Below, in pieces: positions 1-5,680 of a stretch of 6,182 nucleotides of DNA. Position 1 is the first letter of the stretch; each line of letters opens with the position of its first letter. Source of the stretch: Methanobacteriota archaeon (GTDB lineage Archaea > Thermoplasmatota > Poseidoniia > Poseidoniales > Poseidoniaceae); assembly GCA_002694245.1 (NCBI GenBank), contig NZLM01000055.1:3064-9245 (forward strand), given 5' to 3'. The position numbers were made by a program, and so were the translations under genes. The notes beneath the pieces were generated by a model. The model was not told the DNA's origin. It saw only the letters and a program-made list of their open reading frames with translations, and did not search any database.

Positions 1-4
1 ACAG

Positions 5-78
5 CGGGCCTGACGGGGTTCGAACCCGCGACCGATGGATTAAGAGTCCATCGCTCTACCTGACTAAGCTACAGGCCC
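5..78 (-). tRNA. tRNA-Lys (anticodon CTT)
   Basis: Read on the minus strand, this folds as a complete cloverleaf. The 7-bp acceptor stem GGGCCTG/CAGGCCC is perfect. The D arm has A14, G15 and the GG pair. The anticodon stem ATGGA/TCCAT encloses the loop CTCTTAA, which places CTT at positions 34-36 and so reads AAG lysine codons. The T arm is GCGGG-TTCGAAC-CCCGT. The discriminator base is G, and the next bases (CTG) are not CCA, so the CCA tail must be added after transcription. There is no intron in the anticodon loop. A TATA-like box lies 23-32 nt upstream, so the gene probably has its own promoter although it lies downstream of arcC on the same strand. Confidence 0.96.
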
Positions 79-100
79 GAGCACTGCTCAAGCAAGTCGT

Positions 101-110
101 ATTTAATTTA
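101..110 (-). promoter_or_regulatory. Box A (TATA) promoter of tRNA-Lys
   Basis: On the minus strand the sequence is TAAATTAAAT, ending 23 nt before the first base of the tRNA-Lys. This is the spacing expected for an archaeal TATA box when transcription starts at or near the mature tRNA 5' end. It is the most A/T-pure block in the 65-bp gap between arcC and the tRNA. The call rests on composition and spacing only. Confidence 0.6.
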
Positions 111-116
111 ATCCGA

Positions 117-132
117 ATTGGAAAATTGGAAA
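117..132. repeat. Short tandem repeat, two copies of ATTGGAAA
   Basis: Two exact 8-bp copies of ATTGGAAA are followed by a partial third (ATGG, 133-136). They lie between the arcC stop codon and the tRNA-Lys TATA box. On the minus strand this reads as TTTCC-rich DNA. It could act as an upstream element of the tRNA promoter, as a weak oligo-T terminator for arcC, or be chance in AT-rich DNA. Confidence 0.5.
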
Positions 133-143
133 ATGGTAGAAAC

Positions 144-1046
144 TTAATTTACAAATGTAGTACCTGTATCACCACGCAAGGCGCTAATTGCCTGCCCTGG
201 CTGGCAAATAATCGCTTTAAGCCCTTCAATGGATTCTAATGCTAAACAAATCGCTTCGACTTTTGGACCCATTGATCCTGCTGGAAATTCGCCATTATCG
301 ATGTTTTTCCTTGCATCATCTAAAGTCATATAATCATGAGATTTTTCTTTATCAGTGCCAAAATTAGTTTTTACAGAGTCGACGGCTGTTGAAATTATTA
401 AGGCATCAACAGACATTTCAATTGCTAGTAGGGATGAAAGTAAATCTTTATCGATAACTGAAGGAACACCATAGAAAAAATTGTCTTTGTATACCACTGG
501 GATTCCACCACCCCCACAGCAAATAACAATTGCATTTCTATCGATCAGTGAACGTATTACTTCAATATCTAGAATTCTAACTGGTTTTGGTGATGCAACA
601 ACTCTTCTAGGTCCTTTGATAGTCTCAGCAATGTCCCAATCAACTGTCATTACTTGTTCAGCATTTAACACAGGACCCACTGGTTTGCTTGGGAATTTGA
701 AACCTTTATCTTTCATATCAACCTCGACCCTTGTCAATACAACTGCTGTAGATTCGGGACGATTTCTTTTTTTCAATATTGAATCTAGATTAATCGCTAA
801 ATTGTGCCCAATCATACCTTGGGTCGCTGCAACCCAGGCATCCATTGGTTGTGTTCCGTCTAAAGACATCAAATGGCCTACTTGTGGGCCATTTCCGTGG
901 GTTAAAATTACTCTCCACCCTGCTTCAAGAAGATCGATTACATCGCTCATAACCTTTGCAATTACCAGCGAAGATTCTTCCTCATTTTGTCCAGTTGGTG
1001 AAAGCAAAGCATTACCTCCAATAGCGTATACTACAGTGCGGTTCAC
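144..1046 (-). CDS. arcC: Carbamate kinase
   Basis: A 300-residue cytosolic protein of the amino acid kinase family, near the usual 310. Carbamate kinase interconverts carbamoyl phosphate plus ADP with carbamate plus ATP, either gaining ATP from carbamoyl phosphate or making carbamoyl phosphate. Visible motifs are the N-terminal AIGGNAL (8-14), THGNGPQVG (49-57), the SQGMIG-like TQGMIG (75-80), RRVVASPKP (147-155), the glycine-rich CCGGGGIPV (177-185), VIDKDL (197-202) with the lysine expected in the active site, and PAGSMGPKVEA (255-265). The start codon is GTG; an in-frame TAG lies eight codons upstream, and no Shine-Dalgarno motif is visible, so the mRNA may be leaderless. The loop after KPVGPV is shorter than in many relatives. 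No arginine deiminase or ornithine carbamoyltransferase gene is beside it here, so its direction and pathway are not shown by context. The family call is firm. Confidence 0.95.
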   Translation of the reverse strand: MNRTVVYAIGGNALLSPTGQNEEESSLVIAKVMSDVIDLLEAGWRVILTHGNGPQVGHLMSLDGTQPMDAWVAATQGMIGHNLAINLDSILKKRNRPESTAVVLTRVEVDMKDKGFKFPSKPVGPVLNAEQVMTVDWDIAETIKGPRRVVASPKPVRILDIEVIRSLIDRNAIVICCGGGGIPVVYKDNFFYGVPSVIDKDLLSSLLAIEMSVDALIISTAVDSVKTNFGTDKEKSHDYMTLDDARKNIDNGEFPAGSMGPKVEAICLALESIEGLKAIICQPGQAISALRGDTGTTFVN

Positions 1047-1187
1047 AAGTTTATTCTGATTACACTAATGTTTGATGCTTTCTGGTAAAAAAACACCAAA
1101 AAGCGGTTTTAGTGTCTTATTTTCGCCTTCGAAATGCTCCAGAAATAGATATGGGAGGAAGCGAGGCTTTGAAGCAGTAAGACTTGT
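1047..1187. promoter_or_regulatory. Divergent promoter region between arcC and asnS
   Basis: This gap separates the GTG of arcC (minus) from the asnS ribosome binding site (plus), so promoters for both must lie here unless asnS starts further upstream. It is AT-rich, with an A-run at 1087-1093 and T-rich stretches at 1107-1110 and 1119-1123. A TATA-like candidate for asnS is AATAGATAT at 1144-1152. A small hairpin TTTCG-CCTT-CGAAA occupies 1121-1134. None of these is convincing enough to name as a definite promoter. Confidence 0.35.
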
Positions 1188-1192
1188 GGGAG
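1188..1192 (+). promoter_or_regulatory. Ribosome binding site of asnS
   Basis: GGGAG lies 5 nt before the ATG at 1198. It supports that ATG over the open reading frame extension that runs back to about 1072, whose encoded residues do not resemble any AsnRS N-terminus. Confidence 0.55.
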
Positions 1193-1197
1193 TACTC

Positions 1198-2529
1198 ATG
1201 GCGAAAGAGTTCTGGATAGGTGATGTCCAAGCCGGTAAGCACGATGGTGCAGAGGTTGAGCTCAAAGGTTGGATAAAGAGAACTAGAGGCTCAAACAAAA
1301 TTCGATTTGTAGTTTTAAGAGATTCAACAGGAACTATTCAATGCGTTGCAAAACGCGATGTTCTCGGAGACGAAGCATTCGAATCACTAAAGGGAGCGTT
1401 AATTGAAGCTTCACTTATTCTGAAAGGGACGGTAAATCCCGATGAAAGAGCACCAGGTGGACACGAACTTATTGTTTCTAGTGCAGAATTGATTGGTGGA
1501 GTAAGAGCTGAAGCACCATTTCCCATCACTGAATCTGCAATGGAAGCCGCCGACGGAGGAGAAACTGAGTTTCTTCTTGACAACCGACATCTGTATCTAC
1601 GAACGGGACGTATGACAAATATGCTCAAGATTCGCTCAAGCGTATTCGGCGCAATTCACTCTTATTTTAGGAATAGAGATTTCACAGAATATCAAGCGCC
1701 AAACTTTGTTGCTGGGGCCGTAGAGGGTGGATCAACATTATTCGAAGTTCCGTACTTTGGAAAAAAGGCATATCTTACCCAATCCTGGCAATTATATGCT
1801 GAGGCTGCAATGCCAGCCCTAGAGAGATTGTACACAATCGCCCCTTCATTCCGAGCGGAAAAAAGTAGAACACGAAGACATCTTACCGAATTCTGGCACG
1901 CTGAAATGGAAGTAGCCTGGGCATCAAACTCAGAAATCATGTCACATGGTGAGGGTCTTGTTAGGCACATTGCAAAAACTGTCTTGGAAGAGAGAGAATC
2001 AGAATTAGTAAGCATGGACAGAGATTTGGAACTACTGGCAAGATATGCCGACAATCCGTATCCTCGAATGCGTTATGACGAAGCTGTAGAAAGACTACAG
2101 TCTCTGAATGTCGAAATAGAATGGGGCCAAGATTTAGACTACTCAAAAGAGAAGATATTAACCCAAGATTTCGAAGTCCCTCACTTCCTTACCCATTACC
2201 CAAAAATTGCAAAACCGTTCTATCACAGGGTTGACCCTGATGATGAAAAATATGTTTTGTGTCATGATTTACTCGCACCCGAAGGCTATGGAGAGATAAT
2301 AGGCGGAGGTGAGCGAACTTGGTCTGAGGAAGAGATTCTTGCACGCATCGACGAAGAGGGTGTACCAAGAGAGCCTTACCAATTCTACATCGACACTAGA
2401 ACATACGGTGGAGTGCCTCACGGTGGATTTGGGTTGGGTGTTGACAGAGTGTGTTCGTGGCTATCTGGTGCAGATCACATCAGAGAAGTTATCCCATTCC
2501 CTCGTGATTCTAGGAGAGTTACTCCTTGA
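1198..2529 (+). CDS. asnS: Asparaginyl-tRNA synthetase (archaeal/eukaryal type)
   Basis: A 443-residue class IIb synthetase that charges tRNA-Asn with asparagine, using ATP, in the cytosol. The N-terminal OB fold (about 18-100) binds the anticodon and holds VELKGWIKRTR and FVVLRDSTG. The catalytic domain follows: VEGGSTLFEVPYFG (175-188) and AYLTQSWQLY (191-200), the motif 2 region FRAEKSRTRRHLTEFWHAEME (218-238), and motif 3 GFGLGVDR (410-417), ending in FPRDSRRVTP. VEGG-TLF-YFG and the TRRHLTEFW form distinguish AsnRS from the closely related AspRS. Its presence implies direct charging of tRNA-Asn rather than relying only on the amidotransferase route. A GGAG motif supports the ATG at 1198; the frame is open upstream to about 1072, but those residues are not family-like. 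Its end overlaps the convergent HAD gene by 11 bp. Confidence 0.95.
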   Translation: MAKEFWIGDVQAGKHDGAEVELKGWIKRTRGSNKIRFVVLRDSTGTIQCVAKRDVLGDEAFESLKGALIEASLILKGTVNPDERAPGGHELIVSSAELIGGVRAEAPFPITESAMEAADGGETEFLLDNRHLYLRTGRMTNMLKIRSSVFGAIHSYFRNRDFTEYQAPNFVAGAVEGGSTLFEVPYFGKKAYLTQSWQLYAEAAMPALERLYTIAPSFRAEKSRTRRHLTEFWHAEMEVAWASNSEIMSHGEGLVRHIAKTVLEERESELVSMDRDLELLARYADNPYPRMRYDEAVERLQSLNVEIEWGQDLDYSKEKILTQDFEVPHFLTHYPKIAKPFYHRVDPDDEKYVLCHDLLAPEGYGEIIGGGERTWSEEEILARIDEEGVPREPYQFYIDTRTYGGVPHGGFGLGVDRVCSWLSGADHIREVIPFPRDSRRVTP

Positions 2530-3232
2530 TGAAATTCCTAATTTCGGACAATACATCAACCAAGTTGCGACTCCTGATTGTAATTTTAGCTACTTGTACT
2601 GGTTTTTCGTCCCACGGATTGAAACAAATTGAAAGTTCACTTTCTTGAAACATCCCAATATCTCCAGAGCTGTCACCGATAGAAATAGTGCGCGATTTAG
2701 GAATATCTAATCTCCTTTGTAGCATTTTTACAATTGAACCCTTGCCATTCATCTGCACTTGATAACGTCCATAATCATCTATTGTACCGTCATCCTTTGA
2801 AATCCAACCATTTGTGAATACGTGAAATTTTGTATCGAATTTATTGTGTCGATTTATTCCACCCCATCTTCTCTTCCAAGGTTCATTGGTTGGGTACATA
2901 GAGGCAATTTCTCTTGCTGTTTGTTGCATTCCACCACTAATAATTGCAACCTCATGACCATTAGAGATAATCCAGTCAAGACATTCCCTTAAGCCAGACA
3001 TTAAAGGCGTTCCATCGCAAAGACTGCGAAGCCTTTGATCATCTATATCTGGATGTGAATTTTTGATAAGTGCAAGATCCAATTTTAACCAATCCCACTC
3101 ATCCAACTTACCTTGATTGTATAACTCAAATGCCTCGTGGTTAGATATCTCCAACTTATCATAGACGTACTGCCATGTAGACATGTGATCTACAAGAACA
3201 CGATCCATGTCAAAGCATACTAGGTATTTCAT
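2519..3232 (-). CDS. HAD-superfamily phosphatase, SerB-like (subclass IB)
   Basis: A 237-residue soluble protein with all four HAD motifs, so it probably hydrolyses a small phosphomonoester. Motif I is FDMDRVLVD (nucleophile D8, acid/base D10). It is followed by a helical cap typical of phosphoserine-phosphatase-like proteins (Y39-N-Q-G-K-L-D-E-W-D-W). Motif II is S99 in AIISGG; motif III is K164 in NGKGSIVK; motif IV is GDSSGDIGMF (D187, D191). The residue after the second Asp of motif I is Arg where Gly is usual (DMDGV). The substrate is not evident: phosphoserine, a sugar phosphate or a polyprenyl phosphate are all possible, so no gene symbol is given. The ATG at 3232 has GAGG 7 nt upstream; a GTG one codon earlier is the alternative. 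The start overlaps the stop of the upstream membrane protein (TGATG), indicating an operon. The 3' end overlaps asnS on the other strand. Confidence 0.88.
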   Translation of the reverse strand: MKYLVCFDMDRVLVDHMSTWQYVYDKLEISNHEAFELYNQGKLDEWDWLKLDLALIKNSHPDIDDQRLRSLCDGTPLMSGLRECLDWIISNGHEVAIISGGMQQTAREIASMYPTNEPWKRRWGGINRHNKFDTKFHVFTNGWISKDDGTIDDYGRYQVQMNGKGSIVKMLQRRLDIPKSRTISIGDSSGDIGMFQESELSICFNPWDEKPVQVAKITIRSRNLVDVLSEIRNFIKE

Positions 3233-4071
3233 CACAAGCCCTCATTATTTTTGGGCCAGTGTTGATATTGCGATTGTATTTGTTTCACTTGTTTTCCTAA
3301 AATGTACAATATTAGCCCAACCATCATTGCAAACAAACCCATCAATGTTACTGCAATCACCGCTAAGCCAACACCGACGCTCGTTTCATTCCACTCACTA
3401 AAGGAATCTAGAACATCACCTGATAACTTGTAACCCACCATAAACAGTACAAAGCCTGGAATCCCGAACAATAACAATGGGTGCCTAGATTCTAACATCC
3501 AGTAAAGTAACTGAGCAAAGCGAGATGCAGTTGCAAGTGATTCTCTTTGCTGTACATTGGGAGGAGGAGTTGTATGCAGAACTCGGACTTTTAGTCCCGA
3601 GTCTAATTCTACTGGCGAATCTGAAATTGAAGATTTTGAAAGCGCTTCCATTCCTGCAATAGACACTGCAAGGTGGGAAATCTCACCATCGCTATACGAA
3701 ACTTCTTGCGGATTTGTAACTTCAGAATTGTCGCTAGTGTAAGACATATGCACATCCCAACTTTCACGGGCTCGGTTTACCAACAGAGGTAAATCCCGCA
3801 GCTTAAATTGATCAGTTACATTCACTAACAAAGTAGTTCGGGCGGGATCATCATTCAACAAACTTGAGCACAATTTTGGCACATGTAATTCATCTGAATA
3901 ATCTACTATACGGCAATCGATTTTTTGAGCCAAATCTTTCGTATTATCACTACTACCTAAGTCGAACAACACAACATCATCAGATAATTCCCTTGAACGG
4001 ACTACTAAGGAAACAAAGCGAAGCTCGAAATCCTTACCCAACAACACAATGCGAAAGGACTCCATGATCAC
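3232..4071 (-). CDS. Degenerate family-2 glycosyltransferase-like membrane protein
   Basis: A 279-residue protein laid out like archaeal polyprenyl-phosphate glycosyltransferases of family GT2: a GT-A-like domain (about 6-170) and two C-terminal membrane segments (about 198-216 and 232-257). The first nucleotide-binding strand is recognisable as VVLFDLGSSDNT (33-44), equivalent to the VVVVDDGSTDNT of the intact glycosyltransferase encoded in this window. The region normally reading DADGQ...DLP reads NVTDQFKLRDLP (84-95), so the metal-binding DxD has become NxT. The GT2 'G-G-ALR-G' stretch is also missing. LLYWMLESRHPLLLFGIPG (189-207) resembles the membrane entry of DPM-like enzymes. It is probably not catalytic and may be a partner or regulatory subunit; that is inference. 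Start GTG at 4071 or ATG at 4065; GGTGATC, a Shine-Dalgarno-like string, abuts the ATG and may be chance. It is coupled to the HAD gene by TGATG overlap. Confidence 0.72.
   Translation of the reverse strand: MIMESFRIVLLGKDFELRFVSLVVRSRELSDDVVLFDLGSSDNTKDLAQKIDCRIVDYSDELHVPKLCSSLLNDDPARTTLLVNVTDQFKLRDLPLLVNRARESWDVHMSYTSDNSEVTNPQEVSYSDGEISHLAVSIAGMEALSKSSISDSPVELDSGLKVRVLHTTPPPNVQQRESLATASRFAQLLYWMLESRHPLLLFGIPGFVLFMVGYKLSGDVLDSFSEWNETSVGVGLAVIAVTLMGLFAMMVGLILYILGKQVKQIQSQYQHWPKNNEGL
3240..3243 (-). promoter_or_regulatory. Ribosome binding site of the HAD phosphatase
   Basis: On the minus strand GAGG lies 7 nt before the ATG at 3232, inside the end of the upstream gene. The spacing favours this ATG over the GTG one codon earlier. 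Confidence 0.5.
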
Positions 4072-4083
4072 CGCAATTACTTC

Positions 4084-4146
4084 TCAGTGATGAACTTCAT
4101 CCATAAATTGTTGAAGATTTTGCGTTTGGTTAGATAATTTTGACAT
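4084..4146 (-). CDS. Possible 20-residue leader ORF before the glycosyltransferase-like gene
   Basis: In the 76-bp gap between the lipoprotein and the glycosyltransferase-like gene, an ATG one base after the lipoprotein stop opens 20 codons (MSKLSNQTQN...EVHH) ending in TGA. The frame is the same as that of the downstream gene, whose GTG lies five codons beyond this TGA. The peptide is polar and Gln/Asn rich. It may be a translational leader, a remnant of a longer N-terminus, or chance. There is no independent evidence of expression. Confidence 0.2.
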   Translation of the reverse strand: MSKLSNQTQNLQQFMDEVHH

Positions 4147-4147
4147 C

Positions 4148-4768
4148 TCACTCTAGGTATTCTAATGCTTCATCCAGCACTGTTTGATTAGCCCAATATG
4201 TTCTGTTTTTCCATATCGTTTTTCCATCACCATCCAGTATTGTGAAAGACGGAGTCGCTGGATTTTCAAACGCTTCAGAATAATCGTACTCTGTGTCGTT
4301 ATTTTTTTCCACATCGATGGCTGGCTGACCATCATATGGAATCAAAACCGGCCAAGGTGAGTTTGTAGAACTGTTCTCGCTTGCATAAACATCGATTACT
4401 TCTTGTTTAGTTTCGAATGATGGGTACCTGTGTACACTTATGATTCTAATATCACTGGATATGTTACCCGAATCCATCTCGCCGACAATCATTTCTGTCC
4501 AATCATGACAGCCCGAACAGCCTGTAGAAACCCACAGAATCATTGTATTAGCTCCATCAGCATCCTCTAAAATGTTGAAAGAACTACCTCTGTCTATGTC
4601 CCTTTCAGCAGTATCTGCTACAAGATTTAGATACTCAGGAATAGGAGGACTGGTTGGATACGGATTATCTTCTTGATCGCTACTCTGAGTGTTTGTTTCA
4701 ATTCCATAACACCCCGGGAGAATAAAGAAAAATGCCATCAAAAAAACAAGTTTTCCTCGGTTGTTCAT
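4148..4768 (-). CDS. Thioredoxin-fold lipoprotein with CxxC motif
   Basis: A 206-residue exported protein. The N-terminus is basic then hydrophobic (KLVFLMAFFFILPG) with a lipobox-like LPGC, so C20 is the probable lipid anchor after cleavage. A Pro/Asp/Ser-rich linker (21-45) follows. The thioredoxin-like domain has the pattern MILWVSTGCSGCHDW, with the redox pair C84 and C87, and a probable cis-proline at T172-P173 in NPATPSFTILDGDGKTIW. It would face the outside of the membrane, where it could oxidise, reduce or isomerise disulfides of surface proteins; the partner is unknown. Five N-X-S/T sequons (N102, N132, N157, N188, N194) make it a candidate for N-glycosylation. The ATG has no Shine-Dalgarno motif, which fits a leaderless transcript and makes it the first gene of the minus-strand group that continues to the glycosyltransferase-like protein and HAD phosphatase. 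DsbA-, TlpA- or peroxiredoxin-like identity cannot be decided here. Confidence 0.83.
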   Translation of the reverse strand: MNNRGKLVFLMAFFFILPGCYGIETNTQSSDQEDNPYPTSPPIPEYLNLVADTAERDIDRGSSFNILEDADGANTMILWVSTGCSGCHDWTEMIVGEMDSGNISSDIRIISVHRYPSFETKQEVIDVYASENSSTNSPWPVLIPYDGQPAIDVEKNNDTEYDYSEAFENPATPSFTILDGDGKTIWKNRTYWANQTVLDEALEYLE

Positions 4769-4787
4769 AGTGTAAGTTGTGCAGATC

Positions 4788-4794
4788 TTTTTTT
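4788..4794 (-). promoter_or_regulatory. Possible TATA-like element of the lipoprotein operon
   Basis: On the minus strand there is a run of seven A residues 20-26 nt before the ATG of the lipoprotein gene. The position fits an archaeal box A for a leaderless transcript, but the sequence is a plain A-run and not a good TATA match. Confidence 0.3.
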
Positions 4795-4820
4795 GAACAT
4801 TTGTTTGACCAACGCATGAA

Positions 4821-4829
4821 TTAACATAT
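4821..4829 (+). promoter_or_regulatory. Probable TATA box of the glycosyltransferase-parvulin operon
   Basis: TTAACATAT is centred about 25 bp before the ATG at 4850. This would put the transcription start at or next to the start codon, giving a leaderless mRNA. It agrees with the absence of a Shine-Dalgarno motif in front of this ATG. Confidence 0.45.
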
Positions 4830-4842
4830 CCTACCCTCTAGG

Positions 4843-4860
4843 CCTTCATATGTATGAAGG
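4843..4860. promoter_or_regulatory. Perfect 18-bp dyad over the glycosyltransferase start codon
   Basis: CCTTCATA-TG-TATGAAGG is an exact inverted repeat with 8-bp arms and a 2-bp centre, and the start codon ATG (4850-4852) lies at its middle. As DNA it is shaped like a binding site for a dimeric repressor just downstream of the TATA box. As RNA it would give a 7-bp stem with the loop AUGU, exposing the start codon. The symmetry does not continue beyond these 18 bases. Confidence 0.55.
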
Positions 4861-5680
4861 GGTGCGAATAGGAGTCGTTATCCCTGCTAGAAACGAAGAA
4901 AAACACTTGCCATTGGTACTTGCTACAATTCCTGATTATGTAGATAATGTCGTGGTTGTAGATGATGGTTCGACAGACAATACGGCAGCCTGTGCACAAG
5001 GTTACGATGTAGTTACACTGCAAGGCGAAGGAGTTGGGGCTGCAATAGATGCTGGACATAGACACCTCTTGACAATGTTTGATGACGAATTCATATCAGT
5101 CGTAATGGCTGGTGACGGGCAAATGAATCCAGGCGATATGCCTCGACTTCTGAGCCCAATAATCAATAAAAAAGCTCACTATGTAAAGGGTGAGAGAAAG
5201 GACAGAGCAGGTAAAATGCCGAATCTCAGAAGATTTGGAACAGTATTACTAGCAGTTCTTACCACTCTGGCTTGCGGCCAAACGATAAGAGATCCACAAT
5301 GTGGATACACTGCTACGAGTAGCAAAGTGCTCGAATCTTGGAATTGGGACATATCTTGGAAGGGATATGGTTACCCAAATTGGTGGCTAATGAGATTAAG
5401 TGAGTTAGGTTGGATGGTTACACATGCCCCTGTAGAAGCAATTTATGATGGGCAAAAAAGTGGACTAAAAGTAGCGAGTTTTCTTCCCAAAGTTTCCCTC
5501 ATGCTACTGATTGGAATTCACATGAGAATAATTAGAAACACTGCTAAAAATCCCAGCGTAATTCTGTTGTTAATGTGGATTAGCTACGTAATGAGTTGGG
5601 TCTATAGCCCATTTGCATTTATCATAACCCACCTATTAGATAGAATTCATGTAAGAACTATACTGAGGGATTTCTCATGA
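4850..5680 (+). CDS. Family-2 glycosyltransferase, polyprenyl-phosphate type
   Basis: A 276-residue inverting GT-A enzyme predicted to move a sugar from a nucleotide donor to a lipid carrier or similar acceptor on the inner face of the membrane. Seen in order are VRIGVVIPARNEE (5-17), the nucleotide-binding VVVVDDGSTDNT (34-45), GEGVGAAIDAGH (59-70, the GT2 G-G-A motif), the metal-binding region VVMAGDGQMNPGDMPRLL (84-101), and DPQCGYTATS (148-157), equivalent to the DP-SGFRA motif of dolichol-phosphate sugar transferases. The C-terminus has hydrophobic stretches (about 211-226 and 236-262), suggesting membrane attachment. The sugar and acceptor are not evident. The start could instead be the GTG at 4862, which would give an N-terminus more typical of the family (MRIGVVIPARNEE) and put the dyad in the leader. 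Its TGA overlaps the ATG of the parvulin gene. It is divergent from the lipoprotein operon. Confidence 0.9.
   Translation: MYEGVRIGVVIPARNEEKHLPLVLATIPDYVDNVVVVDDGSTDNTAACAQGYDVVTLQGEGVGAAIDAGHRHLLTMFDDEFISVVMAGDGQMNPGDMPRLLSPIINKKAHYVKGERKDRAGKMPNLRRFGTVLLAVLTTLACGQTIRDPQCGYTATSSKVLESWNWDISWKGYGYPNWWLMRLSELGWMVTHAPVEAIYDGQKSGLKVASFLPKVSLMLLIGIHMRIIRNTAKNPSVILLLMWISYVMSWVYSPFAFIITHLLDRIHVRTILRDFS
5665..5668 (+). promoter_or_regulatory. Ribosome binding site of the parvulin gene
   Basis: GAGG lies 8 nt before the ATG at 5677, inside the end of the glycosyltransferase gene. Together with the ATGA overlap, it supports coupled translation. Confidence 0.5.

Noticed and set aside
481..1059. A 192-codon open frame on the plus strand, opposite arcC
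   Set aside because: It lies wholly antisense to a gene with clear carbamate kinase motifs and its translation shows no family-like pattern.
1121..1134. Hairpin TTTCG-CCTT-CGAAA in the arcC-asnS gap as a riboswitch or T-box
   Set aside because: Only 5 bp, not extended by flanking bases, and no wider conserved RNA structure could be recognised around it.
1072..1197. N-terminal extension of asnS by 42 codons
   Set aside because: The frame is open, but the residues are basic and unlike any AsnRS N-terminus, and GGGAG lies at good spacing before the ATG at 1198.
1198..2529. Aspartyl-tRNA synthetase instead of asparaginyl
   Set aside because: The close relative AspRS was considered because of the FPRDSRRVTP end and the GVDR form of motif 3, but VEGGSTLF-YFG and TRRHLTEFW are AsnRS features.
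4838..5065. Cysteine-rich 75-codon frame on the minus strand, opposite the GT2 gene
   Set aside because: It is antisense to the conserved GT2 motifs and spans the divergent promoter; it is best explained as a shadow frame.
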